Under the pieces are notes generated by a model. It saw only the letters and a program-made list of their open reading frames with translations. It did no database searches and was not told the origin of the DNA. Both the position numbers and the translations under genes were made by a program. A stretch of 64,000 bases of DNA from RCIO01 sp035555795. Lineage in GTDB: Bacteria > Pseudomonadota > Alphaproteobacteria > Rhizobiales > Rhizobiaceae. Positions 52,051 through 60,884 of the stretch are shown here, piece after piece (position 1 is the first letter of the stretch; each line of letters starts with the position of its first letter). The DNA lies in the NCBI GenBank assembly GCA_035555795.1, contig DATMGE010000014.1, positions 6,339 through 70,338 of the forward strand, written 5' to 3'.

Positions 52051-53177
52051 CGGACCGCCTCAGCGAGACCGAGTTCCTGCGCAAAGGCGACCAGGCGCTG
52101 CGCTTCGGCGCTCTGCTCACCCATGGCGCTACGCCCACGCAACAGCGCGTCGCGTGCATCCGCCTCGCGGCCAAGCACCATATAGGAGCGGATAAGCCGC
52201 TCCCATTCCTCGACCGTGCCACTGCTTTCACGAAGCCGCTGGTCGAGACCCTCCACCATGCCGGCGATCATGCGTGCCTGTTCCGCGCCATCGCCCTCGG
52301 CCACGGCACCGCCGCTGCTGCGGTCAGGTCCCGCCTGTCGGGAAATCTCATCCGCACGCGCCACTGCCTGCGCGGCCGCCATCTTCCAGGGATTGTCGGG
52401 TGGAAGCTCGGCCTCCAGCGTTCGCCACTGGGCAAGGCTTCCCGCTGCATCGCCTTCTTGAGCGCGCGCCAAAGCGAGAAAGAACCGGCTGCGCGCATCC
52501 GCCGGGTCCTGATCGCGCCCGGCCTCGAAGGCGGCATGCGCCTCGTCCGTCACGATTCCCCCGGCGACGGCGACGAGCGCCTCGCCCAGACCACCCTGGC
52601 GGGCGGCACTTTCGCCGTTGATACGGATTGCGTTGCGATATGCAGTGGCCGCATCGGCGCTGCGGCCCATGCGCAGATAGATCGGCGCCAGAACATCCCA
52701 ACCGCGCCCGTCCTGCGGGTTTTCGGCGAGGTGCCGTTCGGCGCGCGCGACAAGCTCCGCCGCTGAACTGTTCGCCGGGTCGGCCTCGAGGCGTGCCGAC
52801 AGCGGCTGGTCAGGCATACGCGGCGAACCGATCGCGACATAAACGCTCCAGCTGACAATCGGCACCGCGAGGATGGCGGCACTGGCGATGGCAAGGGGCA
52901 GACGCGATTGTGGGCGGCTGTCGGGCTGCCCACCAGCGAGCGCACCATCGCTGGCAAGCAGCCGCCGTCCGATCTCCGCACGCGCCTGTGCGGCTTCCGC
53001 TGCTGCGATCGTGCCGCGCGCCAGATCGCGATCGAGCTCGCGAAGCTGATCCCGATAGACTTCTACGTCATGCGCCTCCGCTTGCATGGCCGCGACGGGT
53101 CTGCCGCGCAGGAACGGCCACAGCAATGCGAGGCAGGCACAAAGGGTCAGAAGCGTCGCTGTCAGCCAAAAAAACAT
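52047..53177 (-). CDS. ccmI: Cytochrome c biogenesis protein CcmI/CycH
   Basis: Apocytochrome chaperone of system I, 376 residues. Two N-terminal helices flank a leucine-zipper-like cytoplasmic loop (FFWLTATLLTLCACLALLWPF; DVEVYRDQLRELDRDLARG), and the periplasmic part holds TPR units (AERHLAENPQDGRGWDVLAPIYLRMG; AATAYRNAIRINGESA). ATG 53177 is chosen; a GTG at 53186 would add three residues. The gene opens the ccm operon. feuPQ and a small lipoprotein gene lie upstream on the same strand, the arrangement known from Rhizobium leguminosarum cycHJKL. Confidence 0.94.
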   Translation of the reverse strand: MFFWLTATLLTLCACLALLWPFLRGRPVAAMQAEAHDVEVYRDQLRELDRDLARGTIAAAEAAQARAEIGRRLLASDGALAGGQPDSRPQSRLPLAIASAAILAVPIVSWSVYVAIGSPRMPDQPLSARLEADPANSSAAELVARAERHLAENPQDGRGWDVLAPIYLRMGRSADAATAYRNAIRINGESAARQGGLGEALVAVAGGIVTDEAHAAFEAGRDQDPADARSRFFLALARAQEGDAAGSLAQWRTLEAELPPDNPWKMAAAQAVARADEISRQAGPDRSSGGAVAEGDGAEQARMIAGMVEGLDQRLRESSGTVEEWERLIRSYMVLGREADARDALLRGRSAMGEQSAEAQRLVAFAQELGLAEAVR

Positions 53178-53245
53178 AGGCCACACTTAAATCCGCAGCA
53201 TCGCGGTGCCAAGCAACAGTCATGCGGCCAATTGCCCGCACGGCC

Positions 53246-53680
53246 TCAAACGAGCGGCGACCAGCTTCCATTGGGATTGCGGCAGGCGGTGCCACGCACC
53301 GAGCGAGGCGGCCCGGCTTCGTTCAGCGTGTGCATATATTGCCGGCAATCCTGGGAACCGACACGATAGGGCTGGTAGGCCACGACCTCTCCGCGAACGC
53401 GCCCGCTCTGCCAGCTCACCGTCTCGCCACCCTGGGTATATTCCAACGCCTGATATTCCGCCTCGAGGGCGCGGCGCTTCTCCCTGTCGCTAAGATCCGG
53501 CCCGATCGCGCCCACCAGACCGCCACCCATGGCCGCCACGATCGATGCAGATGCCGCGCTGGGGCGCGCCGCCGTACCGGCAAAGCTGCCCAGAACACTG
53601 CCGCCGGTGCTCGTGCCGGTCGACGAGCAGGCGGACAGCGCCAGCATCGCCGCGATGATCCAGCCAGTGCGCACTGCCAT
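53246..53680 (-). CDS. RT0821-type surface antigen-like lipoprotein
   Basis: A 144-residue protein. ATG 53680 starts a lipoprotein signal (WIIAAMLALSAC). A Ser/Gly-rich linker follows, then a Gly-zipper-like stretch (ASIVAAMGGGLVGAIG) ahead of a conserved C-terminal domain: LSDREKRRALEAEYQALEYTQGGETVSW, YQPYRVGSQDCRQYMHTL and GTACRNPNGSW. This C-terminal part matches the 17-kDa/RT0821-Lpp0805 surface-protein group with a Cys pair. It sits between feuQ and ccmI; no role in either system is established. Confidence 0.8.
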   Translation of the reverse strand: MAVRTGWIIAAMLALSACSSTGTSTGGSVLGSFAGTAARPSAASASIVAAMGGGLVGAIGPDLSDREKRRALEAEYQALEYTQGGETVSWQSGRVRGEVVAYQPYRVGSQDCRQYMHTLNEAGPPRSVRGTACRNPNGSWSPLV

Positions 53681-53770
53681 GAAATGGTCCCCGCCAGCAA
53701 ATTCTATCGTTCGGCTAGTTAACATCTTTGTCCTAAATTTGGCCGCGTCCAGAACATAATCGCATGTCGT

Positions 53771-55150
53771 TCAGCCGGCGGCCCGTCCGAGCAGGACCGA
53801 TACCCGCAAACCGCCGAGTTCCGAGCGCCCCAGATCGAGCGCGCCGCCATATTCCTTAACGAGATCGGCCACTATGGCGAGACCGAGGCCTGTTCCCGGC
53901 TTCGTCTCGTCGAGACGATGCCCACGCTTCAGCGCCTCGCGCTTGTTCTCCTCCGATATTCCCGGCCCGTCATCCTCGACCCGAATATTGAAACGTCCCG
54001 CTTCTTCCGCAACCGCGCCCAGCGATAGCCGCACATGGCCGCGGCTCCACTTCACTGCGTTTTCAAGCAGGTTGCCGACGATCTCCTCCAGATCCTCCCG
54101 CTCGCCGCCGAATATGACCTCGCTTCCCGGAAGATCCAGCGTGATCTCCTTTTCGGGAGCCAGCTTGCGGGTCACGCGCACGAGGCGCTCCAGCACCGGC
54201 GCCACGGGGGTGCGAAACACCACGCTGTCCCGCTGTGCTGCGATCCGCGCACGCTGGAGATAGTGATCCAGCTGCTGCTGCATGGCATGCGCCTGGTCGG
54301 TGATGAGCCGTCCCTTTGCGCCGCCGATCGCGCGGCCTTCATTGAGCATCACCGCCAGCGGCGTCTTCAGCGAATGGGCCAGATTGCCGACCTGCGTGCG
54401 CGATCTTTCGACGATACGGCGATTACTCTCGATCAGCGCATTGGTTTCTTCCGCAAGAGGCGCCACCTCGGGTGGGAAAGTCCCGTCGAGCCGCTGCGCA
54501 TTGCCCTGCCTGATATCGGTGAGCGCGCGGCGAACGCGCACCAGCGGCCGCAAGCCGACAAGGATCGCACCGGCATTGATGGCGATCATGCCGATGCCGA
54601 ACAGAGCGAGATAGGTGTAAAGCTGCCGGTCGAAAGCAGCGATTTCGGCTTCCAGCTCGGTCCGGTTACCCATCATCCGGAAGCGCGCCACCCGATCCTG
54701 CGAATCCAGGACGAACTCGCTTTCGAGCACGTCGAGCAATTCGCCATCGAGCCCGTCGGTCGTGTAGTTGCGCTGGAACTGCGCGTTGAAAGGTATCTCG
54801 TCCACTGGCGCGCTGGGTATCGGTCCATACATCGACAGCGAGCGCAGTTCGCCTATCACCCCCTCCGAGATCGGCTCGACCGCCCAGTACCATCCCGATC
54901 CGCGCTGCGTGAAACGCAGGTCGCCGAGATTGGGGCTGCCGATCAGCAGACCTTGCTCCGTCAGCGAAACGGAGCTGATCAGGTTGAAGAGATGCGCCGA
55001 AAGCAGGCTGTCGAAGCCGCGCTCACTGGCCTGCCGGAACAGCGTCGAGATGATCGTGGCGATCACCAGCAGCGCCACGATCGCCCACACGGTCGAGAAC
55101 GCGATGACGCGGTAGGTCAGGGAACGTGGGAAAAGTGACGCCAGCCGCAT
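53771..55150 (-). CDS. feuQ: Sensor histidine kinase FeuQ
   Basis: A 459-residue PhoQ-like kinase. An N-terminal helix (YRVIAFSTVWAIVALLVIATI), a periplasmic sensor domain (about residues 38-185), a second helix (LFGIGMIAINAGAILVGL), HAMP-like linker, HisKA with NLAHSLKTPLAVMLNEGRA, and HATPase_c (NLLENAVKWSRGH, VEDDGPGISEENK, GTGLGLAIVADL). It follows the feuP-type regulator by 18 bp. In R. leguminosarum feuPQ lies directly upstream of cycHJKL and affects iron uptake; in Sinorhizobium FeuPQ controls cyclic glucan export. Identification rests on this synteny and the partner's sequence. Confidence 0.88.
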   Translation of the reverse strand: MRLASLFPRSLTYRVIAFSTVWAIVALLVIATIISTLFRQASERGFDSLLSAHLFNLISSVSLTEQGLLIGSPNLGDLRFTQRGSGWYWAVEPISEGVIGELRSLSMYGPIPSAPVDEIPFNAQFQRNYTTDGLDGELLDVLESEFVLDSQDRVARFRMMGNRTELEAEIAAFDRQLYTYLALFGIGMIAINAGAILVGLRPLVRVRRALTDIRQGNAQRLDGTFPPEVAPLAEETNALIESNRRIVERSRTQVGNLAHSLKTPLAVMLNEGRAIGGAKGRLITDQAHAMQQQLDHYLQRARIAAQRDSVVFRTPVAPVLERLVRVTRKLAPEKEITLDLPGSEVIFGGEREDLEEIVGNLLENAVKWSRGHVRLSLGAVAEEAGRFNIRVEDDGPGISEENKREALKRGHRLDETKPGTGLGLAIVADLVKEYGGALDLGRSELGGLRVSVLLGRAAG

Positions 55151-55168
55151 CTTCTCTCCGGCCCGCCG

Positions 55169-55834
55169 TCAGTCCTGCGGCTCGCGCATCCTGTAGCCCA
55201 TGCCGCGCACGGTCTCGATCAGGTCCACGCCCAGTTTCTTGCGCAGTCGCCCGACGAAAACCTCGATCGTGTTGGAATCGCGGTCGAAATCCTGATCGTA
55301 CAGATGCTCCACCAGTTCGGTGCGCGATACCACCTCGCCCATATGGTGGATCAGATAGGCGAGCAGCCGGAACTCGTGCGAGGTGAGCTTCAGCGGCACG
55401 CCATTGATGTCGGCCTTGGACGATTTCGTGTCCAGCCGCAACGGACCGCAGATAAGTTCGGACGATGCATGGCCTGCCGCGCGGCGTATCAGTGCCCGCA
55501 CGCGCGCCAGCACCTCCTCGATATGGAACGGCTTGGTCACATAGTCGTCGGCGCCGGCATCGATGCCCGCCACCTTGTCGCTCCAGCGGTCGCGCGCCGT
55601 CAGCATCAGCACGGGCATCTTGCGGTCGGCGCGGCGCCAGCGCTCCACCACGCTGATGCCGTCCATCTGCGGCAGCCCGATATCGAGCACCACCGCATCG
55701 TAAGGCTCGCTCTCGCCCAGATAGTGCCCCTCCTCGCCGTCGAAGGCGCGGTCCACCACATAACCGGCATCGGTCAGCGATTCCGATATCTGGCGATTGA
55801 GCTCCTTGTCATCCTCGACGACCAGAATGCGCAT
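55169..55834 (-). CDS. feuP: Response regulator FeuP
   Basis: A 221-residue OmpR/PhoP-type regulator. Receiver: MRILVVEDDKELNRQISESL, phospho-Asp in AVVLDIGLPQMDG, LTARDRWSDKVAGIDAGADDY, Lys in VTKPFHIEEVL. DNA-binding winged helix: LTSHEFRLLAYLIHHMGEVVSRTELVEHLYDQDFDRDSNTIEVFVGRLRKK and TVRGMGYRM. The DRWSDKVAGIDAGADDY and YDQDFDRDSNT segments are typical of the alphaproteobacterial PhoP/FeuP group. Transcribed before feuQ. Confidence 0.9.
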   Translation of the reverse strand: MRILVVEDDKELNRQISESLTDAGYVVDRAFDGEEGHYLGESEPYDAVVLDIGLPQMDGISVVERWRRADRKMPVLMLTARDRWSDKVAGIDAGADDYVTKPFHIEEVLARVRALIRRAAGHASSELICGPLRLDTKSSKADINGVPLKLTSHEFRLLAYLIHHMGEVVSRTELVEHLYDQDFDRDSNTIEVFVGRLRKKLGVDLIETVRGMGYRMREPQD

Positions 55835-55861
55835 ATGTCCCCTCCTCTCGCCATCGCTCCG

Positions 55862-56146
55862 CTATTGCGGAACGACGAACTCCTCGCGACGCGGCCGCTG
55901 CCCGTCCCGCGCGGGAATGAGCACGACGATCACGCAGACCGCCTGGCCGCCGCGTTGCTCCAGCGAGGCCTTAGCCAGCGTGCCGCCATTGCGCTGGGCA
56001 ATATCCTGACCCACCGCATTGCAGTTCGCCTGTACGTTCACCAAAACCTGTGGAGCAGCGGGCGGTGCCGGCTGATAAGGCGCGGCATCGGCCACGGAGG
56101 CGAGGCCGAGAGCCAAGGTTGCGATGAGGATGCGGAACCTGTTCAT
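55862..56146 (-). CDS. Small periplasmic protein upstream of feuP (FeuN candidate)
   Basis: A 94-residue protein with a Sec signal peptide (MNRFRILIATLALGLASVADA) and a mature part of about 73 residues containing two cysteines (QANCNAVG and QAVCVIVVLIP). It lies 27 bp upstream of feuP on the same strand. Sinorhizobium has a small periplasmic inhibitor of FeuQ, FeuN, of about this size encoded with feuPQ (recollection). Size, export signal and position fit, but I could not compare sequences, so the name is a hypothesis. Confidence 0.65.
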   Translation of the reverse strand: MNRFRILIATLALGLASVADAAPYQPAPPAAPQVLVNVQANCNAVGQDIAQRNGGTLAKASLEQRGGQAVCVIVVLIPARDGQRPRREEFVVPQ

Positions 56147-56199
56147 GCCGCCAGTCCTAACCCAAAGCCGCTGAACGGGGAATGAACAATTCGCGACCT

Positions 56200-56303
56200 C
56201 AGCATTCCCGCGATCTTCCGGAATCGCGGGAATGATCTTGCTCCTCCTGTCTTAAGCAATTCCAGACATGAACCGCCATGCACTTTTGCTGGAAGTTGCT
56301 TAG
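56200..56303 (-). repeat. Dispersed intergenic palindromic repeat, copy C (reversed)
   Basis: On the minus strand it carries AACTTCCAGCAAAAGTG and CTGGAATTGC, matching copy B, and at its other end the palindrome CATTCCCGCGAT / ATCGCGGGAATG. It lies in the leader region of the feu operon and touches the stop of the holin-like gene. Confidence 0.6.
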
Positions 56304-56506
56304 CCGATGCGGGTCGTGGCCCGCATGCGCCCAAAAATGGCGATCAGGCCGGATATGGCGGTAATCGCCTGCAGCAGCGCGTCGGTCAGCGCCGCATTGT
56401 CGAGCCCGCTCACCGGCAGACCGATGACGGCCGCGGCGGCGCTCATGACGGATACCAGCGATGCCCAGATCGTGCGCGAAAGATACCAGGGTTTCTGGTC
56501 GTTCAT
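56300..56506 (-). CDS. Small holin-like two-helix membrane protein downstream of the GTA cluster
   Basis: A 68-residue protein. ATG 56506 follows AAGGAAAA. Two membrane segments (TIWASLVSVMSAAAAVIGLPV and ALLQAITAISGLIAIFG) are separated by a short polar turn, and the end is basic (GRMRATTRIG). This layout, with the N-terminal KPWYLSRTIWA and a C-terminal GR-RATTRI, resembles small phage holin-type proteins (from memory). It starts 17 bp after the gp15 stop on the same strand, so it is probably transcribed with the GTA genes. Confidence 0.7.
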   Translation of the reverse strand: MNDQKPWYLSRTIWASLVSVMSAAAAVIGLPVSGLDNAALTDALLQAITAISGLIAIFGRMRATTRIG

Positions 56507-56522
56507 TTGATTTTCCTTTCCA

Positions 56523-59500
56523 CTAGAAAAATTGGTGCAGGAGCACGGCGACATCGCCGGGACCGTCCGATGCGCTCAGTTGCGCCACACGGAATTCGGC
56601 TGCGGCGGGAAGGCTTCCAAAGTCCGAAAGGATCGCTCCCGCCTCGTAGATCCATTCGCTGGCCGAAACCTCGACGGAGCGAAGCTCCGCGCCTCCCGGT
56701 TCCGCGACGACGATGCGAAAGCCTTCGATGGCTTCGCCGAGCGGCAGCACGCCCGAAATGCCGCGCGCGCCATGGGCGCTGCTGCGCCGCTGCCAGGACA
56801 GGCCTACGCCGCCATCTTCCAACCGCCGAACACGCAGATGCACCGGCGCAAGCGGTCTGCGAGCGCGCATGCCGCCCACGGCGCTGAACGAGCGATAGGT
56901 CGAACCGCCGAAAAGCCCGCCCACCGGCCCCACCCGCCAGTTCATGGCAAGCCCTGCCTCGCCGCCACGCAGTCCGGCGGAGGTGACGGCGGCATCCAGC
57001 AGCACGAAGCGGGCGTCCGCCGCCGCGCCGGCGCGCATGGCGGCTTGCGTGCCGGCCTCGCCGCGCAGCAGTTCGGTCAGCCGCCAATGCGAGGGCGCGA
57101 TCTCCCACGCCTGCCGGAACTGGAATATCTCCCATTCTCCATTCAGCGCCTCTATCGCGGCGACGTTCGCCCCCGCCAGCAGCTGTGCCTCGCTCACGCT
57201 TTCCAGTTCGCCTGAAAGCAGCAGCACCTCGATCGCGCCGGCCCTGTCGCGTCTTCCCTCGAAGCCGGGCGGAACAGGCAGGTTCAGGCTACCCACCGTC
57301 GCAACCGAAGTTACGCTTCCCCGCCGCTCGAAACCGTCGCTCGTCGCGGAGGCATGGACCGCCTGGCTGCGCCACGGCTTTGCTCGCACTGCCAGCCGGA
57401 ACTGCCCTTCCGGGCTGGTTGCCCCCGGCATCATCGGCAGGTCCATGGGCACGACCAGAGGCGGGCCGACGGGACTTCCCGGTGATGGCGCCGGCGGCGG
57501 CAAGGTCGCCGCCCATGCGGTCGACGGAATGGAAAACACCTGCCGCGCCGAGATCGCACGCGCCGCACCCGTCTCGACGGTGGTGACGAGGAAATCCAGA
57601 TCGCGCCCGTCGCGTTCCAGCCGGATGCGCGTTCCCGGCTCGACATCCAGCCGCGTCGGGGCCAGCGCCAGGTTCACCTGCTCGCGCCCTGACCAGCGCC
57701 GCCGCATCCAGTCGGCAAGCAGCGCCTCGGCCAGTCCCGGCTCGATGGCAGCTGATACGCTGATCAACCCCTGCCCGGCATGCCCGCTGTCGATGCGCAC
57801 GCCGCTCGCCGTCGCCGTCTGATAGGCATTGAACGGGTCGGAATAGGCAAGCACCGCCTCGGCCGGAAGATCGTCCTCCACGGCCCGCACCCGTTCGAGC
57901 ACCGCTCCCCGTTCGTCCAGAACCAGTTCCTCCGCCTGTATCGGCTGGGCGGGCCTTGCGGATTCGGTCCCGATCCTCACCCGATCCCCCGCCGTCGAGA
58001 CGACAAGTCCAAACAGGTCCGCCAGCGGCTGCAAGGCCCCGCGCGCCGTGGCCGGCTCCTGAACGACATAGCCCGCGAGCGTACCGTCGACGCCGCGCAA
58101 TTGCGCCGGCGGGAGCCGATGATCCGCGAGGATGCCATCGATCAGGTCAGCAAGTTCCACCGTCGCCATCCGCCCGGAGATCCAGTGCCCGCGCAGCCAG
58201 TTCCCGCCATCGGCCCACATATCGCCCCGCAGCGGAAAGGCCGGGAACGGTCGCGCATCCCATGCCCAGCAATAGATGCGCCCGGCATCCACCATCCGGG
58301 CGCCATAGAGTGGCGCCACGGGATTGGCATCTTCCTCGAAGCCCGCCGCTTCCGGGTCCCAATGGTCGAAATGGGCGGCCAGAAAATTGTGCTGCGCGGT
58401 GTCGGAGCGTCCGCCGCTGGAAAAATGCGGGATCGCATTCTCCGACGATTTCGGATCGGGGAACACATTGGGCTGGTTCGGCCCCTTGTCCACCGCCGGA
58501 CAGCCGAGCTCGGTGAACCAGATCGGCTTCGAGCCCGGCACCCACGCAGTCGGCATCGGCGCTTCCGTTCCGCCGGGTCGATTGAAATGCTTCTGCGACC
58601 ACCAGCGGTGAATGTCTTTGTAGCGGAACACCCAAGGCTTGTTCGCCGCGCCGTCGCTGATCGGCGTACGCCGCCGCGCGGCCCGGTCCTCCTGCGAAGC
58701 ATAATACCAGTCGAAACCCTCGCCGCCGGTGATCGCTGCCCGCAGCGCCGCGCGATCGTAGGGCCCTTCCGCCCCATCCGGATTTCCGCCGTCCAGATCG
58801 CCGTCGCGCCAGTCCGCAAGCGGCATGTAATTGTCGATGCCCACCGCGTCGATATCGTCATGCGCCCAGAGCGGGTCGAGATGGAAATGCACGTCGCCGC
58901 TGCCGTCGGACGGCTGATGGCCGAAATATTCGCTCCAGTCCGCGCCATAGGTGATCTTCGTCGCCGGTCCCACCAGCGCCCGAACCTCCACCGCCAAGTC
59001 GCAAAGCTGCGTCACGAAGGGATAGGACGAAGGCCCGTCGCGCAGCGTCGTCAGGCCGCGCAGCTCCGAACCGATCAGGAAGGCGTCCACGCCGCCCGCG
59101 GCTTCGGCAAGTGCCGCATAGTGCAGGATCATGCGGCGATAGCCCCAGTCGTCCGCATTGCCGGAGAAGGCCACCGTTTCCGCCCCGACCGCGTAGTCAC
59201 CCGCACGCGCCGCGCCACAGAAGGCGGCAACCTGCCCCGTCACGGCAGGCGTCTTGTCGACGCTTCCCGCCACTCCCGGCGCCGGCGTGCAGGTGATGCG
59301 CCCCCGCCATGGATAGGCTGGCTGGCCGGCCTCGCCGCCATAGGGGTCCGGCAGCGCGTTGTCCGGCCCGATGTCCATCATCACGAAGGGATAGAGCGTC
59401 ACCTTCAGGCCCCGCGCATGGATTTCCGCGATCGCCGCAACCACGCTCTCGTCCGATGGCGTTCCGCCATAAGCGGGGGCCCCGCCATCAGCGCTCACCT

Positions 59501-60428
59501 CGCCGACCTCCGCACGCAACAATCCGGCCACCCGCCAGGCCGTGCTATGCCCGTTCACCTCGGCATCCACCACCTTGGGCCGGATGCGGCAATGGCCGGC
59601 GCGCAGATCGTCGCCGAACCATGTCACGACAAGCCCGACATGCTCGACATTGGGACAAAGCGCCTGCAATTCGTCCAGCGAGGCGACGATGTCGGAGCGC
59701 GCATGCAGCACATGGCGGTTCTCCGCCTTGTGCTCGCCCTCCGATATTTCCCGCGTCACCGGTTCAGGCATCAGGCCGTATTCGGTCGAGCCCGGAATGA
59801 GCGCCACCGCGCGCACGCGGCTTCCCAGTCCACCAACCGGCCGCATCACCTCGAACTGGAACTGCGGCACCCTGTTGCCGAAGGTCTCCAGCGGCAGCCG
59901 CTCGAAGACGATATAGGCCGTGCCGCGATAGGCCGGTGCATTGCCGCTTCCCTGCTTGGCGAGGATGAGCGGATCGGCAGCCTGCATGGCCGTGCCGCGA
60001 TGCACGCGAAACTCGATCCCTTCCAGATCGAGCTCCCGCCCGTCCGCCCAGATGCGCCGCACGCCGGCGATCTCGCCCTCACACAGCGCAAAGGCCGCAT
60101 TGGCGAAATAGCTGTAGGTGGTCACGCGCGGCCCGCCCTTCGCCCCGCGCCGCTCGGTGCGGCTGTCCTCCTCGAAGCGCGTCGCCCAGATCATCGTCCC
60201 GCCGACCCGCATCGTGCCGTAAACGCGCGGCAGGCCCGCCCCTTCTTCGGCCGAGAAGGGCCGCGGCCCGGTCAGGCGCGGCCCTTCATGGTGCTCGAAA
60301 CTGCCGATCAGCGCGCGGTCGAGCGTATAGCCGAGCATCGCGCCGGCAGCCGAGCCGAGCGCCGACCCGATCGGCCCCAGAACGCCGCCAAGGAACGCGC
60401 CGGCAGCCTGGAGAAGTATCGTCGCCAT
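56523..60428 (-). CDS. GTA host-specificity/tail tip protein gp15 (megatron)
   Basis: A 1301-residue baseplate/tail-tip protein, the length of the Rhodobacter GTA gp15. It starts with a Gly/Ala-rich segment (FLGGVLGPIGSALGSAAGAMLGY). A TIM-barrel glycosidase-like domain follows (about residues 250-660: GLKVTLYPFVMMDIG, DAFLIGSELRGLTTLRD, WFTELGCPAVDKGPNQPNVF), then phage-tail rift domains and C-terminal fibronectin-like beta domains. It contacts the recipient cell surface in characterised GTAs. The frame is intact from end to end. Start ATG 60428 adjoins the gp14 stop. Confidence 0.93.
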   Translation of the reverse strand: MATILLQAAGAFLGGVLGPIGSALGSAAGAMLGYTLDRALIGSFEHHEGPRLTGPRPFSAEEGAGLPRVYGTMRVGGTMIWATRFEEDSRTERRGAKGGPRVTTYSYFANAAFALCEGEIAGVRRIWADGRELDLEGIEFRVHRGTAMQAADPLILAKQGSGNAPAYRGTAYIVFERLPLETFGNRVPQFQFEVMRPVGGLGSRVRAVALIPGSTEYGLMPEPVTREISEGEHKAENRHVLHARSDIVASLDELQALCPNVEHVGLVVTWFGDDLRAGHCRIRPKVVDAEVNGHSTAWRVAGLLRAEVGEVSADGGAPAYGGTPSDESVVAAIAEIHARGLKVTLYPFVMMDIGPDNALPDPYGGEAGQPAYPWRGRITCTPAPGVAGSVDKTPAVTGQVAAFCGAARAGDYAVGAETVAFSGNADDWGYRRMILHYAALAEAAGGVDAFLIGSELRGLTTLRDGPSSYPFVTQLCDLAVEVRALVGPATKITYGADWSEYFGHQPSDGSGDVHFHLDPLWAHDDIDAVGIDNYMPLADWRDGDLDGGNPDGAEGPYDRAALRAAITGGEGFDWYYASQEDRAARRRTPISDGAANKPWVFRYKDIHRWWSQKHFNRPGGTEAPMPTAWVPGSKPIWFTELGCPAVDKGPNQPNVFPDPKSSENAIPHFSSGGRSDTAQHNFLAAHFDHWDPEAAGFEEDANPVAPLYGARMVDAGRIYCWAWDARPFPAFPLRGDMWADGGNWLRGHWISGRMATVELADLIDGILADHRLPPAQLRGVDGTLAGYVVQEPATARGALQPLADLFGLVVSTAGDRVRIGTESARPAQPIQAEELVLDERGAVLERVRAVEDDLPAEAVLAYSDPFNAYQTATASGVRIDSGHAGQGLISVSAAIEPGLAEALLADWMRRRWSGREQVNLALAPTRLDVEPGTRIRLERDGRDLDFLVTTVETGAARAISARQVFSIPSTAWAATLPPPAPSPGSPVGPPLVVPMDLPMMPGATSPEGQFRLAVRAKPWRSQAVHASATSDGFERRGSVTSVATVGSLNLPVPPGFEGRRDRAGAIEVLLLSGELESVSEAQLLAGANVAAIEALNGEWEIFQFRQAWEIAPSHWRLTELLRGEAGTQAAMRAGAAADARFVLLDAAVTSAGLRGGEAGLAMNWRVGPVGGLFGGSTYRSFSAVGGMRARRPLAPVHLRVRRLEDGGVGLSWQRRSSAHGARGISGVLPLGEAIEGFRIVVAEPGGAELRSVEVSASEWIYEAGAILSDFGSLPAAAEFRVAQLSASDGPGDVAVLLHQFF

Positions 60429-60884
60429 CTAGAACTCCGATATCGTGGAAATGCCGTCAGGCTGCGGAAAACGGAACACGCCGGCGATGCGCCGGCGCCA
60501 TTGCGGCACCAGCGGCGAGACCATCACCGAATGCCCCTCATAGGCATGGATGAAGGCGTCCGGCCCCACCGCGATCCCGCAATGTTTCGCCGGCAGTTGC
60601 GGCCGCCAGCGAAACAGCAGGATGCGGCCCGCCGCCGGCACCTCTTCGCAGGCGTCGCAATGAAGCCGCGCAGCTGCGAGCAGCCGGTCCTGCCCATCGG
60701 CCTCGGCCCAGTCGCGCGAATAGGCGCCGGCCTGCGCCGGCTCCGTCCCATGCAGTTCCCGCCACACGCCACGCACGAGGCCGAGGCAATCGCAGCCGAC
60801 CCCCTTGAGGCTCGCCTGATGCCGATAGGGCGTGCCTTCCCACCCCATCGCCAGCGCGACGATACGCGCATCCCACGTATCCAT
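60429..60884 (-). CDS. GTA NlpC/P60 peptidase gp14
   Basis: A 151-residue tail-associated peptidoglycan endopeptidase. The catalytic Cys33 lies in GVGCDCLGLVRGVW and the His in LPAKHCGIAVG (His101), with a third polar residue in AFIHAYEG. The ATG at 60884 shares bases with the gp13 stop (TGATG). Characterised homologues open the recipient or donor wall during tail attachment. An alternative GTG start at 60887 adds one residue. Confidence 0.92.
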   Translation of the reverse strand: MDTWDARIVALAMGWEGTPYRHQASLKGVGCDCLGLVRGVWRELHGTEPAQAGAYSRDWAEADGQDRLLAAARLHCDACEEVPAAGRILLFRWRPQLPAKHCGIAVGPDAFIHAYEGHSVMVSPLVPQWRRRIAGVFRFPQPDGISTISEF

